A stretch of DNA of 64,000 nucleotides from Phycomyces nitens (GCA_022702545.1 JAHRBC010000001.1:2666001-2730000); one strand, 5' to 3'. Shown: positions 33,506 through 46,847, counted from the stretch's first letter. Notes: a model not told the origin generated them from the letters alone. Numbers and translations: made by a program.

Positions 33506-34254
33506 CTCACTACACTTTTCATGACAGCTGTAATTACACTCTAATGATATGGTTACTATTGATATTCATTCTTTATTTGAATCCGGTACCTGTGCATTGA
33601 ACACCCTGTCTGGCCAGCCCCCACAGCAGCTTGCCGCAGTAGTCACAATAAACAAGACCTTGAAAGGTGTTTGGTTTAAAGGTATGGTATTTAGTAGACG
33701 AGGGCATTGTAATGAAGCATTCACAATTATTGTTGGTGTCTGTCTGTCTAAAAAAAAGGGCGTAATTGTGATTATAAATTTAGAATATATATATATATAT
33801 AGTGCAGACCACCAAAATGTAAGAGGGGCAAATAAAAGAGAGAGTGTTTTGGTCAAAATTACCAAGACAAGTAGCGCGACGTTTTGTAAACAACAATGAT
33901 AATTAATATTAATATTAATAATAATATTAATAATATAAAAAAAATATGGCAACCAGATCTTGAACAGACACGTGAAAATATAGTATAACATCTTGTTAAC
34001 AAAAAAAGGGTGTCGTCTTTTTGTATATATTTCTTTGAACTCTTGGTACATTGTGTTTTACCAAGATATGGATATGATTCATTGGCATTTGTACCCCGGC
34101 CAAGGACCGTGTGTTTCTTGTTTAGAGTTTTTTATGTACATATTAAATATCTCTAGGGAAATATCATATCAAGAATAAGGAGTAATAAAAATAATAAAAT
34201 AAAAGGGTATAAAGAAACCAAGATCATAAACCCAAATCAATTGAAATGGTCCAT
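33506..34254. other. Intergenic, no gene seen
   Basis: AT-rich, with overlapping short ORFs on both strands and no domains. It includes the promoter of the peroxin gene and the 3' flank of the transporter gene. Confidence 0.5.
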
Positions 34255-35749
34255 TCAACGAAACGCTCCGACAGCTGTCACTGTCATGACAACAGATCCA
34301 AACAAGACCAACACAACAGATGAAATATCGAGCCACCAAGTAGGGGCAGCGGATTCCTTGATGGTTTCAGACTCAATCAAAGGTGACAGCTCGTCAATGT
34401 GATCATCGACAGACTCCTTTTTGTAAAAAGGCTTGAGCCACTCGGGGCGAAAAATAATGATGTAAGAGGTGCCAGGGATAATGTAGGCCAAGAAAGAAGA
34501 AGCGATTCCACCCACCAATGCATACACTTTACCCAGTGAATGGACATTGATACCAAGCCCAAGGAATATGGCAAACATGACAAAGGTAACAATATGGTGC
34601 TGAAGAAAGGTTGGTTGGCGTGTGGCTGATTCAAACCCAAGGGTCTTTTGGACTGCATCTCGAGCAGGATAGAATGCCATGGGAACTGTGAGGATCATCG
34701 AGACACCCAATGCAAGACGTCCAATGTTGATAATATTGTCGTCTGCAGGGAAGTTGGCAAAGATGTTTGGGTTGACGTCCATGCCAAAGCTAAGGTATCC
34801 AATGGACGCAAAGAGGATGCAGATAATAAAGCTCATTCCAGTGGCCAAGAAGGATGTGGTTTTCCATGCAGACGCTGACTGGTTCTTTTGGGAGAGGAAA
34901 TTGCTGAATCCGACCTGGGTACAAACAAATGCAAAGGTAATAATTCCCATGGCCCCGAATGGGTCCTGGCCAATAGTGAAAAGGGGAGAGTCGTGTTGGG
35001 GGGCATAGGCAGGCGCACGAATGAGAACAGTTAGGATCATTACAGGCAGCAACAGGACAGAGAAGGCTGACCAGGCTGCCAATGCACCAATGGACCGAAA
35101 GAGATTAAGGGGATACACCTATTTATGATTATGGTTATGGTTATAATGATTATAATGATTAGATTGGTTTGTAATCAAAGACTTGTACTTTGTATATATA
35201 GCTGACTTACCAAGACAATCGAAGCCACCACGGTGACAATCTGACGGTCGGCCAGGATGGGGAACTGAGGAAGATAGAGGCCAAGAAGGATAGGAATAGT
35301 ATCGGCAATCACTGTATTGCAATTAGATCACTTCACTAATAAATAACATGTCAAGAATACTTACAGATAAAATAGCTCACACAGCTGCCTGCAGACTGAG
35401 CAAACAGCATCAGATTCAGCATATGGTACCCAAATCGACCCATGGAATGTTCAGCCAGAGACGCAAAGGTATAAACACCAATTCGCTTTCCAGATGGCAC
35501 CAAAGAATACAACGACAGATAGGTTAAGACTGCCACAAACACAGCCAGCGACAGGCCGAAACTGAAGCCGGACAACATGATTGCAAAGGGCAGACCAATT
35601 ACACCCGCACCAACTGTCGCATTTACAATATTCAATGACACTTCTAGGATACTTCTTGTACCATATCCAGGTACCGTCGATTGGAGCAAATCGATCTGTT
35701 CTGGTGTCAAGCTATCGTGCTGGCTAGAGCGACGGGTGGGTGGATCCAT
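34255..35749 (-). CDS. Amino-acid transporter, AAAP (Aa_trans) family
   Basis: Membrane carrier, probably vacuolar or endosomal, of the amino acid/auxin permease family (AVT/SLC38-like). Exons 35749-35365, 35311-35211 and 35118-34255 join in phase to 449 aa. The diagnostic first helix NIVNATVGAGVIGLPFA is present, with about eleven hydrophobic segments (for example FSFGLSLAVFVAVLTYLSLY, ILTVPMAFYPARDAV, FVMFAIFLGLGI). The hydrophilic N-terminus contains an acidic/Ser stretch. The substrate cannot be told from sequence; the first helix looks closest to the Avt2/SLC38A7-8 type. Confidence 0.9.
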
Positions 35750-36408
35750 GAGAGAAAGAGAAAGATGGATGATGGATGAAGGATGAAGAAAATCAGGCTT
35801 TATTTAAGCCATCATCGGAGTTTATTTGGCAGACCTGTTACTTTTACCCATAAAGTGGTGGTGGTTGGTGGTGGTGATTTCTTAAATTGCCAGAAATCAC
35901 GCAATAACCAGGAGAAATGTTAATAAAGCGTATAATATATTTAAACAAGTAGCTTTTTTATTATTATTATTATTTTGGAAATTATAAAGAATTGATGCCA
36001 AGATTGAATAAATTGTTGACCTAGGATGTGTCATACCAATCAAAAGCAGAAAAAGTAAAATTTCCCATGATCCAATACGAAAATGTAACCAAGAGATAAA
36101 TCTCAAAAAAGATAGACCATTGGGATACTATTGGTCAACTATAACGTGCTAAATAATATTGGGCCAGCGAAATATATTTTGTAAATCATAGGTGCTTTGG
36201 TTTATTTTATATTTTTGTGCGTATAAAATTTGAATTTTGGCATAAGACGATGAATGATATATATAATATATATGTACATATAAATAAAATAAAATAAAGG
36301 GGGAGGGGGCATATCCAGATGTTTAAAATAAAAATAAAGGGGGGAGTGGGGGCATAGTAAAGAAGTATAGTATAATATGGAAATCTCTCTTGGTCAGCTT
36401 AAGGATGA
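35750..36408. other. Intergenic
   Basis: Promoter of the transporter gene and 3' flank of the GATA factor gene. There are short A/G-rich runs near 36295-36350 and no supported ORF. Confidence 0.5.
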
Positions 36409-39117
36409 TTATTGGTATTGGCTTAGGTTTAGGTATGATTCTGATTGATTTGAATCTTGTCGATAGGGAATATGGTGTTTTTGTTGATTCTGTTGCTGGG
36501 CTGCATGGTAAGTGGCCGCAGATGCAATGACTGGCAAGACTTCTACTGGCAGGTTATGGAGCTGCATATTGATCGACTCAAAGATGGAGTACATTTCGGG
36601 AGAGATGGGGGTGTGGGTAGGTAAGGAAGACACGGGAGAGATGGGCAGCGAGGGCATGGTCTGGATATTGGGCTGGCCAATGGGCATAGATACAGAGGGA
36701 TGGGACATATAACCTCCATTGGCAGGCAGCATCGACATCATCATCGAATCGTCTGGGAAAGACGCGGGTTGGTGTGGGCTGCTATTACTTGTCACTGGCA
36801 TGCCAACCATGGAGTATCCGCCATAGGACTTGGAAGGGTCGTTTGAGGGAATCATGAGTGGTGAGCTTGGTAGCTGGCTATGTGAGAATGTGGTGGCTGA
36901 TGAGGAGGATGAGGCTGAATAGGACGAATTGCGTCTTTGGCGCTTGTTCTTGAGCTGTCCGGGCTGAAAGGCAACCCCATTACTGTACTGAGAGCCCATA
37001 TCCACAGAGGACGATCCGGGTGCGGCAGGGGAACTCTGTCCCATTGCTCTATCCATAGGCATGCCGTACACAGACATTCGCCGGCTCGGCTCAGTTGGTC
37101 TCGCTGGTGCTATTGGTCCTGGCGGTGTGCCTCCAACTGCTTCATCGGGTAGATCCACTCCATCCGGATCGGCACGCTGTTTTCTGAAATTCTTGTCACT
37201 GAGGTTATTCTGGTCGTTATTGGTGTGTGGGTTGCTGGCACTGACTGTCCCGACGGTTGTGCTTCCACGGTTACGCTTCTTGATCACGTCTGTCTTGAGA
37301 CTCAGCGGACGTACGACGCCATGCAGCTTGAAGAACAGGCCACACGCATTGCACAGAGGCTGTCCTTTTGGGTTGCGTCGCCACAGGGGCGTAGACGTCG
37401 TCTTACAGTTGCTGCAGACCAGCTTGGACTGCATCTTTACTGTCATCTTTTGACTCATGCGTGTGCAGGGTGTCGACTGAGAATGGGTTCGAGAAATCAA
37501 TGATTTTTTAGGCCTGGTGCCTCCCTCGCCAATGCTCTGGGATTCTTTGGGATCCGAAAAGTCGTACTGTTCATACAAAGGGTCCAGGGACGGGGAAAGG
37601 ATCGCCGCATGAGGTTGGGGAAATCTGCGACTATCACTATCAGTTGGACCAAACGCAGGCGGAGACACCGGTGATGAAGCCGACGAAATGTCACTAGAGA
37701 TATGAATGGTCTGCAACTGCAATAACTGGTTCAAATCATAAGAGTTTGATGGCTGTTGATTTGAATATTGCTGCTGCCGTTGCTGCTGCTGGTGCTGTTG
37801 TATTTGGTGCTGTATCTGCTGCTGCTGCTGCTGCTGCTGTTGTTGGTGCTGTTGGTGTTGATGTTGCTGCTGCTGCTGCTGCTGGTGGTGGTGGTGGTGG
37901 TGTTGATGTTGCTGTTGCTGTTGAGCCTGGTCCTGGTGGTTGGGGACTGGGTGCTTAGGATTCTCATAGGCTGGAGATTCGGCTATCTGTGATGGCTGTG
38001 ACTGTGTGCAGTACATTGAAAAGATATCTTCGAAACTTAGACTGCCGGCATTGACCGATGGTTGGTATCGAGACAGTCGCTGGGCATTGCTATCAGGGGT
38101 GGAGGGCGGGAGTGGGTATGGCCGCTGCTGAAGGGTCGAGGCAGAAGATATACTGGCACTTCTGGGCTGAGTAACCGGACGATGAGAGTGGCTACGGAAT
38201 GGGATTGGACGACCAGAATTTGGGTAAATGTTACGGAGAGAATTGTTCTGCCAGGCAGCAGATACGGCCAGGAGGGACAGCTCATCATCCTCGCGCATAT
38301 CTTTCTGAATGCTCATGCTTTCTCTTGTATCCATAGGTGAATACTGATAAAGGTAGTCGGAGACAGCCATGTGTATCATATTACAAATAATTAATTAAAT
38401 TATTAAATAAATAAATAAATAAATAAATGTGTAATAGATAAAGAAGAAGGAAAGGAGATAAAGAGAGAAAGATTAGAATTGAAAAAAAGAGGGGGAAATA
38501 TGGTCAAGAAAAAGGTTTGATTGGATCTTAATTCTCTTTATCCTTACCGTGGAATAACTCGCGTCTTGAATGATTGATAGGTTATCTTGAACTGACCCAG
38601 TCTTATCGGATCCAGAGTCTTGGTCTTCAAAGGTGCTCTGAACATCGTGCATTTGATATTCTGGTGGTGGTTCGCCAAACGCGCCGCCAAAATGACGATG
38701 ATTTCTATGGGACAAGTCAATCTGTGGCTGCCCAGGGCTATTAAGATTACGAGTGTTGTGGCTGTTATCTTTCGGTCGGTCGAGCGTGCTCACATCCCCA
38801 GAAGGGTGTTTGTCAGACGCGTGGGGGCTGGTGTCCGGGTCAGTTCCGGTTGCTTTGGAGTTCTTGATGAGTGACATTGCCATCATTCGCCATGTCAAGT
38901 TCTCCATTCTGATACCGTTTGGCAGGCCGTCTTTGGCTTTGGTGTACATACGCCAGACATGGCTTTGGAGAGGGTCATTTTTTTGTCTTTCCTTCTCGAC
39001 TGCTTCGGGGCTGGTCTTTGTCGAGGGTTTAGGCGGGAAGAGGGTATCTGCTAAAAGTTTCTGAACAACTGCTGCTTGTTTCATGATTTTCTCTGAGGAG
39101 TCCGAATTTGGTGACAT
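36409..39117 (-). CDS. AreA/Nit2-type GATA transcription factor
   Basis: Likely the global nitrogen-response activator. Exons 39117-38548 and 38343-36409 join in phase to 834 aa. The N-terminal part holds a fungal AreA-type domain (DUF1752-like: [32 protein letters not shown]). The GATA zinc finger (about residues 500-550) is intact: [47 protein letters not shown], that is C-x2-C-x17-C-x2-C plus basic tail. Long Gln/His tracts lie at about residues 330-390. The 204-nt intron is much longer than its neighbours and contains in-frame ATGs that could start a shorter form. Several GATA motifs lie upstream, so autoregulation is possible but unproven. Confidence 0.92.
37771..37925. repeat. CAG/CAC-type triplet repeats (polyGln/polyHis)
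   Basis: Runs of CTG/TTG/GTG triplets on the plus strand encode glutamine and histidine runs in the GATA factor. Such tracts often vary in length between strains. Confidence 0.9.
38403..38427. repeat. AATA tetranucleotide repeat in the GATA-factor intron
   Basis: About six AATA units inside the 204-nt intron. Confidence 0.85.
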
Positions 39118-42100
39118 GGCTGTAGGAGTCAGGATGGCCGATCATAAAAAAAGAGCTGGAAAATAAATGGTCGAACGATAGTTAGGGCGACAACCAAAGA
39201 AGCTTTCTTGATAGTTTGTTGTGCTTTTTTAGTGTTGGGATGTCTGGATAATTAGAAAGATAAAGGAAAGATAGAAAAAGGAATGATGTATGCGTATAAT
39301 TAAAGTACTTTAGCACGATCGAGCATACTGTACAACTAGGAGGCCACTCTTTCTCTTACAGTCTTTTGGCTGACCCACCCAAGATATCGTTTCTCTTCCG
39401 GTTTTGTGCTCTGCCATGCTAGTTGTCGCATGTGACTGGTCCTCTCTTTGTATTTACTGTGCGTAACCTTACTGGCTCGTCTCCTGCTTCATCTAGCCTT
39501 GACAAATGATTCGTACGTGTAGGTGAATACAAGAAAAAGTTGTTCAATTCGCCTTGTTATTGAGCCAGCCTTGCTGGTGGTTCCTCACCATATTTATATT
39601 TATATTCATGTGTATACGCACACTATATATTTATATACATAACCCGGCCATTTCCGATAAAATAAGAGTTTTTGGATAGACAAAATAAAAAATTGTACCA
39701 AACATCTCTTATCCTTGTAGCAATCTGCCCCCCCTTTTTACAATTCTTTTGATCAAATTTATGTATGAATTTTAATGAATTAATTTTGCACGAAAAAGAA
39801 GAAGAAGAAAAAAAACCTGTATAATGTGGACCAAAATGTCACTTAATTGCCATCAATTCAAGTCTTTTTAGCCAATCGACCAACAGACCTTGGGTCCGAA
39901 CGGATACTTGCCAACCAAGTCGTCATGACAACAAGTTACAACAACCCTAGCATGATATGTTTGACCTCTTGTCCTTTTGTCTCAAGATTCATGGGCTTAT
40001 CCGGTTGCGCAGAGTGTTTAAGGTTTGGTTTTTGTTATCTATACTAATACCATAAAAGGTAATCGTAATTCTCCGAGAACCCTATTCGATATTTCCAGGG
40101 CTTTGGTATTTGTTGACATGTGTCCTCTGCCCAGTCAATGAATGTCCAAAATCACCCTCTGAATCGATTTGTTCGCTTTTTGCTTGGTCAGATAAGTAGC
40201 ACTTTTGAAATATGTTTATTTTTTTTTTGATATTCAACCAATAGATTCTGCCGATTCAATAGGAAAGAATGCACGGTGCATGTTGGATTAGAAGCACAAG
40301 GAAATCTAAATATACAACTAATTTGTAACCATGGTAATATGAATCGTTCAAAAATTAGTTGCTAGGTAATATCAACAATGACAACTCCAATCACAATACA
40401 AGCTCAATGTCAAGAACAACAATCAATCTACCGCAAAACTTGTAGATTTCAAAACTGAATTTTGGTTTTTTTTTAAAAAAAAAAAGAGTTTCATTGTCAT
40501 GGTGATCGTCGTGCCCATTTCATGCCTGTTTGTTTCAAAGCACAGATAAAAAAAAAAGAGGTTGTAAAAACAAATGTAATACAAGCTTGGTTGAGCACCT
40601 TTCTATATATCTGTATCTGTGTTTAAGAAACAAAAAAGAAACTAGGCGTTTTCTTGTAGAATGTTGTTCTCTATTATTTCTTTAATAGGGAAAATAAATA
40701 AAGGCACAATGAAGGACAACCTACTGTCAATTAACGCTTACATTTCATGTGTTATTCAATACAAACCCAATAAAGGCTATATATTGAACCACGTAGATAT
40801 AATCTTGGATATGTCAAACCTTGTCCTCTCAAGAGATAGGAACTCTGATATCTATGGATGCTTTTGGGCATAATAAATAAATAAATAAAAAGCCAGGGAT
40901 TACGTCCATTTTAATAAACATTATATAAAAAAACACGTCTTCCTCCATTCTGTCTTTGTGTATCGACTCCACTGTGATCGATAGGTCGCGGATCTTAATT
41001 CCTTATTCTACAGAGGTTTTGTGGCTCATAGATAAGAACTTTGTCTTACACTCTTGTAATATTATGATGTATGTCTTTGTAGATTCTATTTCGAGACCAA
41101 GTGTTTATTTTATTTTATTTTTTAAGAAAAAAAAACAGTTGTTGAATATTAAAAGGTGATTTCTGTATTGTGTATTTCAATACCCAAAATCTACATAATA
41201 TATACATGTATGTGTATACAGATTTATGTATGTGTATGTAGACCTGGGGATTCGATTTGTTGAATTCGGTCATTCCAGGTCTTCCGTTCGTACTACTCTG
41301 TTTCTTTTTTAGATAACAAGGTGGGTTTTGGAGTCAATATCAAAAAAAGACAACCAAGGTCATAAAGTGCCGTGTGGTTTGATAAACGAGTAGTTGCTTG
41401 TTATGTACTCAAATGTCAAAGTCATTTTTATATGAATTGCACGAGGAAGATTTGGTTTCCATCGAAAATGTCAAGGTGAGTTTAGTTTTAACTTGATTTT
41501 TTTTAATTGCGTATCTCGAGGTAAGACGCACCTTTTTTTAGTTTCTGTAGATAGATTAGGATATTTTAAAGAGATGTTATCTATTGACCTGAATGTAAAC
41601 TGTCTAGACTAAAAACACAAACGCCAAGAGAAAAAGAGGCCAACACGCGTCAAGATCTCCAAACCATATTGATATATATTGATTAAAAGGTCATTTATTA
41701 GCACTCTTTTTTTTATTTATTTATTTTGCAGGGGTTAAAAATAAAATATATAAAAAAAAGCTACGCCTATTTATTTATTCTGCATTAAGAATATCTGATT
41801 TTCGCCTTTATTTATTATTATCATTTTTATTTTGTGGGCGCAAAAATAAGGTAATGATACTCTGGTGTTCTTTATTACACTTATATCCTTGAATTCTTAT
41901 TCTGACCGTGTACAAACTGCTTATTCAAAAACCACTTGGTTCCAAATCCCCAGCCATCTAGTAGCATTGGGAATCATGGTTGGTCAAATAGCAATTGGAT
42001 TTTGTAGCTTGTATTAGAGCATTGATTGAATTGACCATGCTCACCCTTGTTGACATTTTCCTTATCTCGACCAATATTGTATTTAATGTCCGTTTATCTT

Positions 42101-42898
42101 TCTCCACATATTTAGCCCTGTTGATATTGCTTCTTTTGCTCATTAACTTACGGATCATTCCACAACACGCGGTCGAAGCACATGAATATCTAAAATAAAA
42201 ATAAAAACAAAAACGTATCAAATAATCATATTATCTATTTATTAGTATTTAGTCAACAATAATTATAATTGTTGAGCCGAGACTCCCATTCAAAAAGATC
42301 CATTTCTGTATTCCTGTTACCTATCGATAAGCTTTACGAATATATCTTGTTGAAACACTCTCACTTTTCATGACATCGTGACTGCCTAACAACCACCAAC
42401 ATTTCTGTTCAATTTAATTTAAATTTGAAGACAATTTCCAATTGCCAGTACATGAAGACAAAAACTCGAGTGTTCATCAACATTGTCCAATTGTCATTTG
42501 GAGGCCAAGCTCAAATGCAAGAGTTTAATAAATTAAGAAAAGGATATCAAATTGTTTAGAAGCTTGTTTGATTCCTTATGACAAGGAGAAAATCAACAAT
42601 ACAACTTTCTCAAGACATTGTGACCATAAAGATTAGTCCATAAATGGTATCCTGAAGAAGTTTAATTGATAAAGTAGTTGATTGATTGATTGATTGATAT
42701 CAACATTGCCATATATTTATTTTTTTAAAAATATATATAAAATAAAATAAAATACAATAATAATCCAAGCTTTTAGCTGTTTAGCATGAACTCCGATACC
42801 CAATTTGGGTCGCGCAAAAGCAACATTCCCCGGACAGGACTATAGCAAGAAACACATCCTCTTCTATCGTCTTTTGATAGCATCCATCCTTTATCAAA
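39118..42898. other. Gene desert, ~3.8 kb
   Basis: No convincing gene on either strand. The first kilobase is probably the GATA-factor promoter, with GATA motifs near 39177, 39258, 39268, 39656 and 40192. Isolated ORFs (39847, 40661, 40956, 41995) lack domains. A possible orphan exon lies at 41413-41475. A TTGA tetranucleotide repeat is at about 42678-42697. The end holds the RPL43 promoter. Confidence 0.5.
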
Positions 42899-43423
42899 AT
42901 GGTAATTATGCCGTTCTCAAGGGCGCATCCACATCAATCGAATCGAATCCATGTCAATCCAAATTACTCATAATCTACATGTACCTTTTATCGATTCTTA
43001 TCAATCCAGGCCAAGCGTACTAAGAAAGGTAGGGGAACCAGGCGTGGATTTTATTAGAGAGAGAAAATTCTAGCCATTAGGATCCCAATATTCACATTGT
43101 TTAATATAGTCGGAATCACCGGAAAGTACGGTACCCGTTATGGTGCCTCCCTCAGAAAGCAGGTGAAGAAGATGGAAATCACCCAGCACGCCAAGTACAC
43201 CTGTACCTTCTGCGGTAAGGATGCTGTCAAGCGTACTGCTGTCGGTATCTGGAAGTGCAAGGGCTGCAAGAAGACCATGGCTGGTGGTGCTTACACCGTC
43301 TCGTAAGTGACATTGGAAGACCTATTTACTATATGCTAATTTAATACTTTGATACATAGCACCACTGCTGCTGCCACCGTTCGCTCCACCGTTCGTCGTC
43401 TCCGTGAGTTGGCCGAAATCTAA
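42899..43423 (+). CDS. RPL43: 60S ribosomal protein eL43 (L37a)
   Basis: Structural protein of the large ribosomal subunit. Exons 42899-42901, 43010-43028, 43110-43302 and 43360-43423 join in phase to 92 aa, the normal family length. The protein begins [20 protein letters not shown] and carries the C4 zinc ribbon CTFCGK...CKGC. The first exon is the ATG alone: an intron begins directly after the start codon. This is common in ribosomal protein genes of many fungi and may aid expression. Confidence 0.96.
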
Positions 43424-43653
43424 AAAAATATAAACACCAATCGTTATTCCTTTAAATCCTCGGACACCTCAACCATGCATTATTAAACCAAACATGGACC
43501 TCTTTCAATAAATAATATATACATACATATATTTACTCTCTTGAAAATATTGCCACAAAAGATAAAGGACGATTTTGAAACTGCATTGGTCTTTTTTTAA
43601 AACAATATGACCATTTACTTTTACATGAGGTTTATTGGGGCAAATATGTAGTT

Positions 43654-45376
43654 TTATACGGTTTCTGATTGCTTTCCGGGAATAAAGATCACCTTGTTTT
43701 TGGGACCAACTTCGGCATAATAAGACACCTCGCCCTGCTGGGACTTTTGAGAGGCATATCCAACATTTGATTTCTTGGCCTGGCTGAATGTGATGGTCTG
43801 TTCTGGTGGAGAAGGAAAGACGGCAGACTGTTCAAACAACTGGACAGCAGAGTCGTTCATTCCTGCCAATGCATTCATTCTAAACCAGGGTTATTAGATT
43901 GCAAAACCTTAAAGGGCTCTACTTACAATCTAGATTTCTCAAAGCGAGGCTCGACTCTTGAAGAGAGGTAGAAATCACCAGGGCCCTTGAGGCGTACAAA
44001 GTCCTATAAGATGGGATCTTGAGCATCTAGTTTCAAATAACCCTTGGATTAAGTCGACTTACAGGTGCACCGAGAATGTAGTTTCTCAAGGTCTTGGACA
44101 CACTGCTGATATACTGGAGCTTTGTCTGCAGAGAAGGACTATCGACAACATTTCTCACAAAAGTATATTTTCTTAATGGTGATCTGGGGGAAGGGACGAT
44201 TGGGTTGGCAGGATGAAGCTTGGTAGGTGCAGTACGGCGATCCCACATAATGAGGTTTCTGATAAAGGAGTCAAATGTCTGTAATCAACCACACCCAAAC
44301 CTCTTACCTGGGATTAGCCAAGTACTCTTCACCAGCACCAAGCGAGAAGCGGTAAAGACCTCCATAGTGAGATATCGCAATGGTACCTGGACCACTAACA
44401 GTATTGACAATCTTGTTGACAAGTCCCTGTAAAAAACAAAACAAAAACATTAGACTTTACCCGTATATCTTGGACTCCAACTTACAGTATCTCTTCCCTT
44501 GACACCTTCCAATCCAAGCTCAAGAGTGACCTTTTCGGTCTTTGCAAGGAAAGCATCTCTACGCAGAATGTGCTTTCCAGTTCCCTTTAGCTCAATCACA
44601 GCAATCTCTCCCATACGCTGAGGAGCCAACAGGATATCTCCAGCAGAATGTCTAGTGTAAAACTATTGCACCAAATAAAGTTCAAGTCATCCTGACCCAC
44701 CAAAACAGCATTTCCAAGTGCCTTGTCTTTACCTTTTGGTGGAATACGGGGCTTCCAATCACTGCCTTGCCGGCTGCATTCAAGGCACTGCCGTCCAAAG
44801 TCAATTTGGATGTGATCTGATATAAAGTCAGTAGACAATTAGATTGTGCTCAAAAGCTTTTACCTTGCTAGAAGACCCAATAGCACTACCGGTAGCTGCT
44901 GTAATCTCGGTATCTGGAGGCAACTATGTAACATGTTAATTCTTATTACATTTATAATATAACATCATAAAATCCAATCTACCTTGACCAACAGAGCAGA
45001 GCCTTTTTATCAAATAACATGAGCTCTCTCTTTATTTTCACATGCCTCGATATCTGGGACTTACCTACGCCAGAAGACACGACTTCAAAGGTTGGTGTAC
45101 AATCGACGGCCAGGGTTTCTATTGCAAGGTTATTCTGGTGCCAAACCTGGGCCTAGACTTACCTGAACCAACCGAGGATATCGCACTGGAGCTAGTAGTG
45201 CTTGAATACTGAAACGATTTCAAAGAGCGGTCAACCGTGGGTGGTTTACCAAACAAGTCTTGGGAAGAGTTCTCATTAAAGGCGAGACCAACATAAGTGC
45301 GAGGGGCTGTGACCTGGACGCGCTTGAGAACTGCCCTTGACGAGAGGGATGAGAAGGAAGGAAGGCGCGGATGCAT
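43654..45376 (-). CDS. AIM24-family mitochondrial protein
   Basis: Likely inner mitochondrial membrane protein supporting cristae and respiratory organisation, as for yeast Aim24. Ten exons (45376-45163, 45118-45065, 45002-44983, 44933-44874, 44816-44733, 44662-44486, 44426-44308, 44258-44063, 44003-43927, 43879-43654) join in phase to 408 aa. The N-terminus is basic and Ser-rich (MHPRLPSFSSLSSRAVLKRV), a mitochondrial targeting profile. The core has AIM24-type beta repeats (TPTFEVVSSGVGSALLVKLP, ITSKLTLDGSALNAAGKAV, GDILLAPQRMGEIAVIEL, GPGTIAISHYGGLYRFSLG). Exon 3 is only 20 nt. The family call rests on these patterns, not on a search. Confidence 0.8.
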
Positions 45377-45632
45377 TGTGGTGATGAATGTGCCTTTATT
45401 TTCCTTGTGTCCAAAGTGGGCGTTTTTTTTTATATAGGTATGTTTTATTTGTTGGGTGGAGTTCAGGACCAAAGATAGGAATATGGAAAGGTGGGGGGTG
45501 AATAAGCTAAGCCCCGCAAAACCCATACACATTCTATACATCCTTCTCTCTGTGCGTCTGTCTCTATTTGGCCAAAACTATTCCAAAGACCGACTGGGTT
45601 ACGTTTAGGCTGCGGTTTGTTCTAGTTGTTTG

Positions 45633-46847
45633 ATGGTAAAGACAAGGATAATAATGCTTGACCTCTAATCCATTCTTACCTGTTCTCCAAGTCGTCTCTA
45701 AACTTAAACCAGCAGCAGAAGCTAAACCAACTTGTTGAGTTTACAAAACTAAGGTAACTACATTGCACTTGTTTTTAGCCAATCTCAAATGTTACTCTAG
45801 TGAACACGATGCACGCAAACTGTTAAAGAGTTCCAACTGGGATGTCAATAATGCAATCGAGAACTTTTACCAGAATCCTCCGCCAAAGCAAGAGCAAAGA
45901 CGAACAGACTTTAACCCAAAGCTGATCCAAAAGATGTTTGATAAATATCAAAGTATATACTAGAAGCCCTTTTTTTTTAATATAAAAAAGAACGAAAGCA
46001 TTATTGACTTGCTTATAATAGGTCCAGAGAAGCGCGATCTCATCTCCTTTGACGGCTGTATGCTCTTTTGTGAGGATCTGGGTATTGAACCCATTGCGCT
46101 TGAATTCCTCTTGATATCCTACCACCTCAACTCAAAAGCAATGGGCGAGTTTACCCGTCAAGGATTTGTCGATGGCTGCACAAAACTCCAGTGTGATACC
46201 ATCCAGAAACTAAAGAACATCATCCCATCCTTGCGAGAAAGTCTCTCGGACGATGCCACCTTTAGAAAGATCTATAGCTATGCCTTTGTATTTGGCCGCC
46301 AGTTCCAGCAAAAGAGTCTTTGTGAGTATTGAATTTAAAGGAGATCTTTGCTGATCTTCATGCCTTTAAAGCTCTCGAGGCAGCAGTGGAGTTATGGAGA
46401 CTGCTGTTGACTGGCAGATTTGGTATGCTGGACCAGTGGATTCAGTTCTTAGAGGTAAGGCACTTGTGACTTTAAATCCTTTGTTCTTATTGTGTGTATC
46501 TCTTTGGTAAACAGGAGAAACACGGAAAGGCTATTTCGCGTGATACCTGGAACTTGGTGAGTTGTCCAAAATCTCTTGTTCCTGCAATGAATGCGTTTTT
46601 GATAATTAAAGCGCCATTTCTGTTTATTTTTAGTTTTTTGAATTTGCCAGCCAAAAGGATCTTGACCTCTCCAAGCACGATGCTGAAGGTGCATGGCCTA
46701 TTTTGATTGATGAGGTATAGTCAAGGGTGGTGTGTGTGTGTGTGTGTGTGTGGGAGAGAGGGAGATAAGGCCGGTTTACGAGATACTAAAACATAAAGGG
46801 CTTTATTGCTTGTAATATTGCAGTTTGTAGAATATCTCAAGCAATAA
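45633..46847 (+). CDS. DCN1: DCN1-like cullin neddylation factor
   Basis: E3-like factor that promotes NEDD8/Rub1 transfer to cullins. Exons 45633-45635, 45692-45753, 45801-45952, 46022-46321, 46372-46454, 46515-46556, 46634-46714 and 46824-46847 join in phase. The protein has an N-terminal UBA-like domain (QKLNQLVEFTKLSEH, SSNWDVNNAIENFYQNPP). The PONY/DUF298 domain follows (RDLISFDGCMLFCEDLGIEP, SYAFVFGRQFQQKSL, LEAAVELWRLLLTGRF, HGKAISRDTWNLFFEFA, EGAWPILIDEFVEYLK). The first exon again appears to be the ATG alone. That start is inferred, because no other in-frame ATG precedes the UBA exon. Confidence 0.9.
46730..46752. repeat. GT dinucleotide microsatellite in a DCN1 intron
   Basis: About eleven GT units inside the last intron of the DCN1-like gene. 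Confidence 0.95.

Noticed and set aside
41413..41475. Possible 21-codon exon MSKSFLYELHEEDLVSIENVK followed by a GTGAGT donor
   Set aside because: It looks exon-like, but no continuing exon was found; the nearest acceptor gives a stop after two more codons.
41958..42221. Overlapping ORFs on both strands, one hydrophobic
   Set aside because: No domain, no exon partners; considered as a possible reverse-transcriptase scrap but without motif support.
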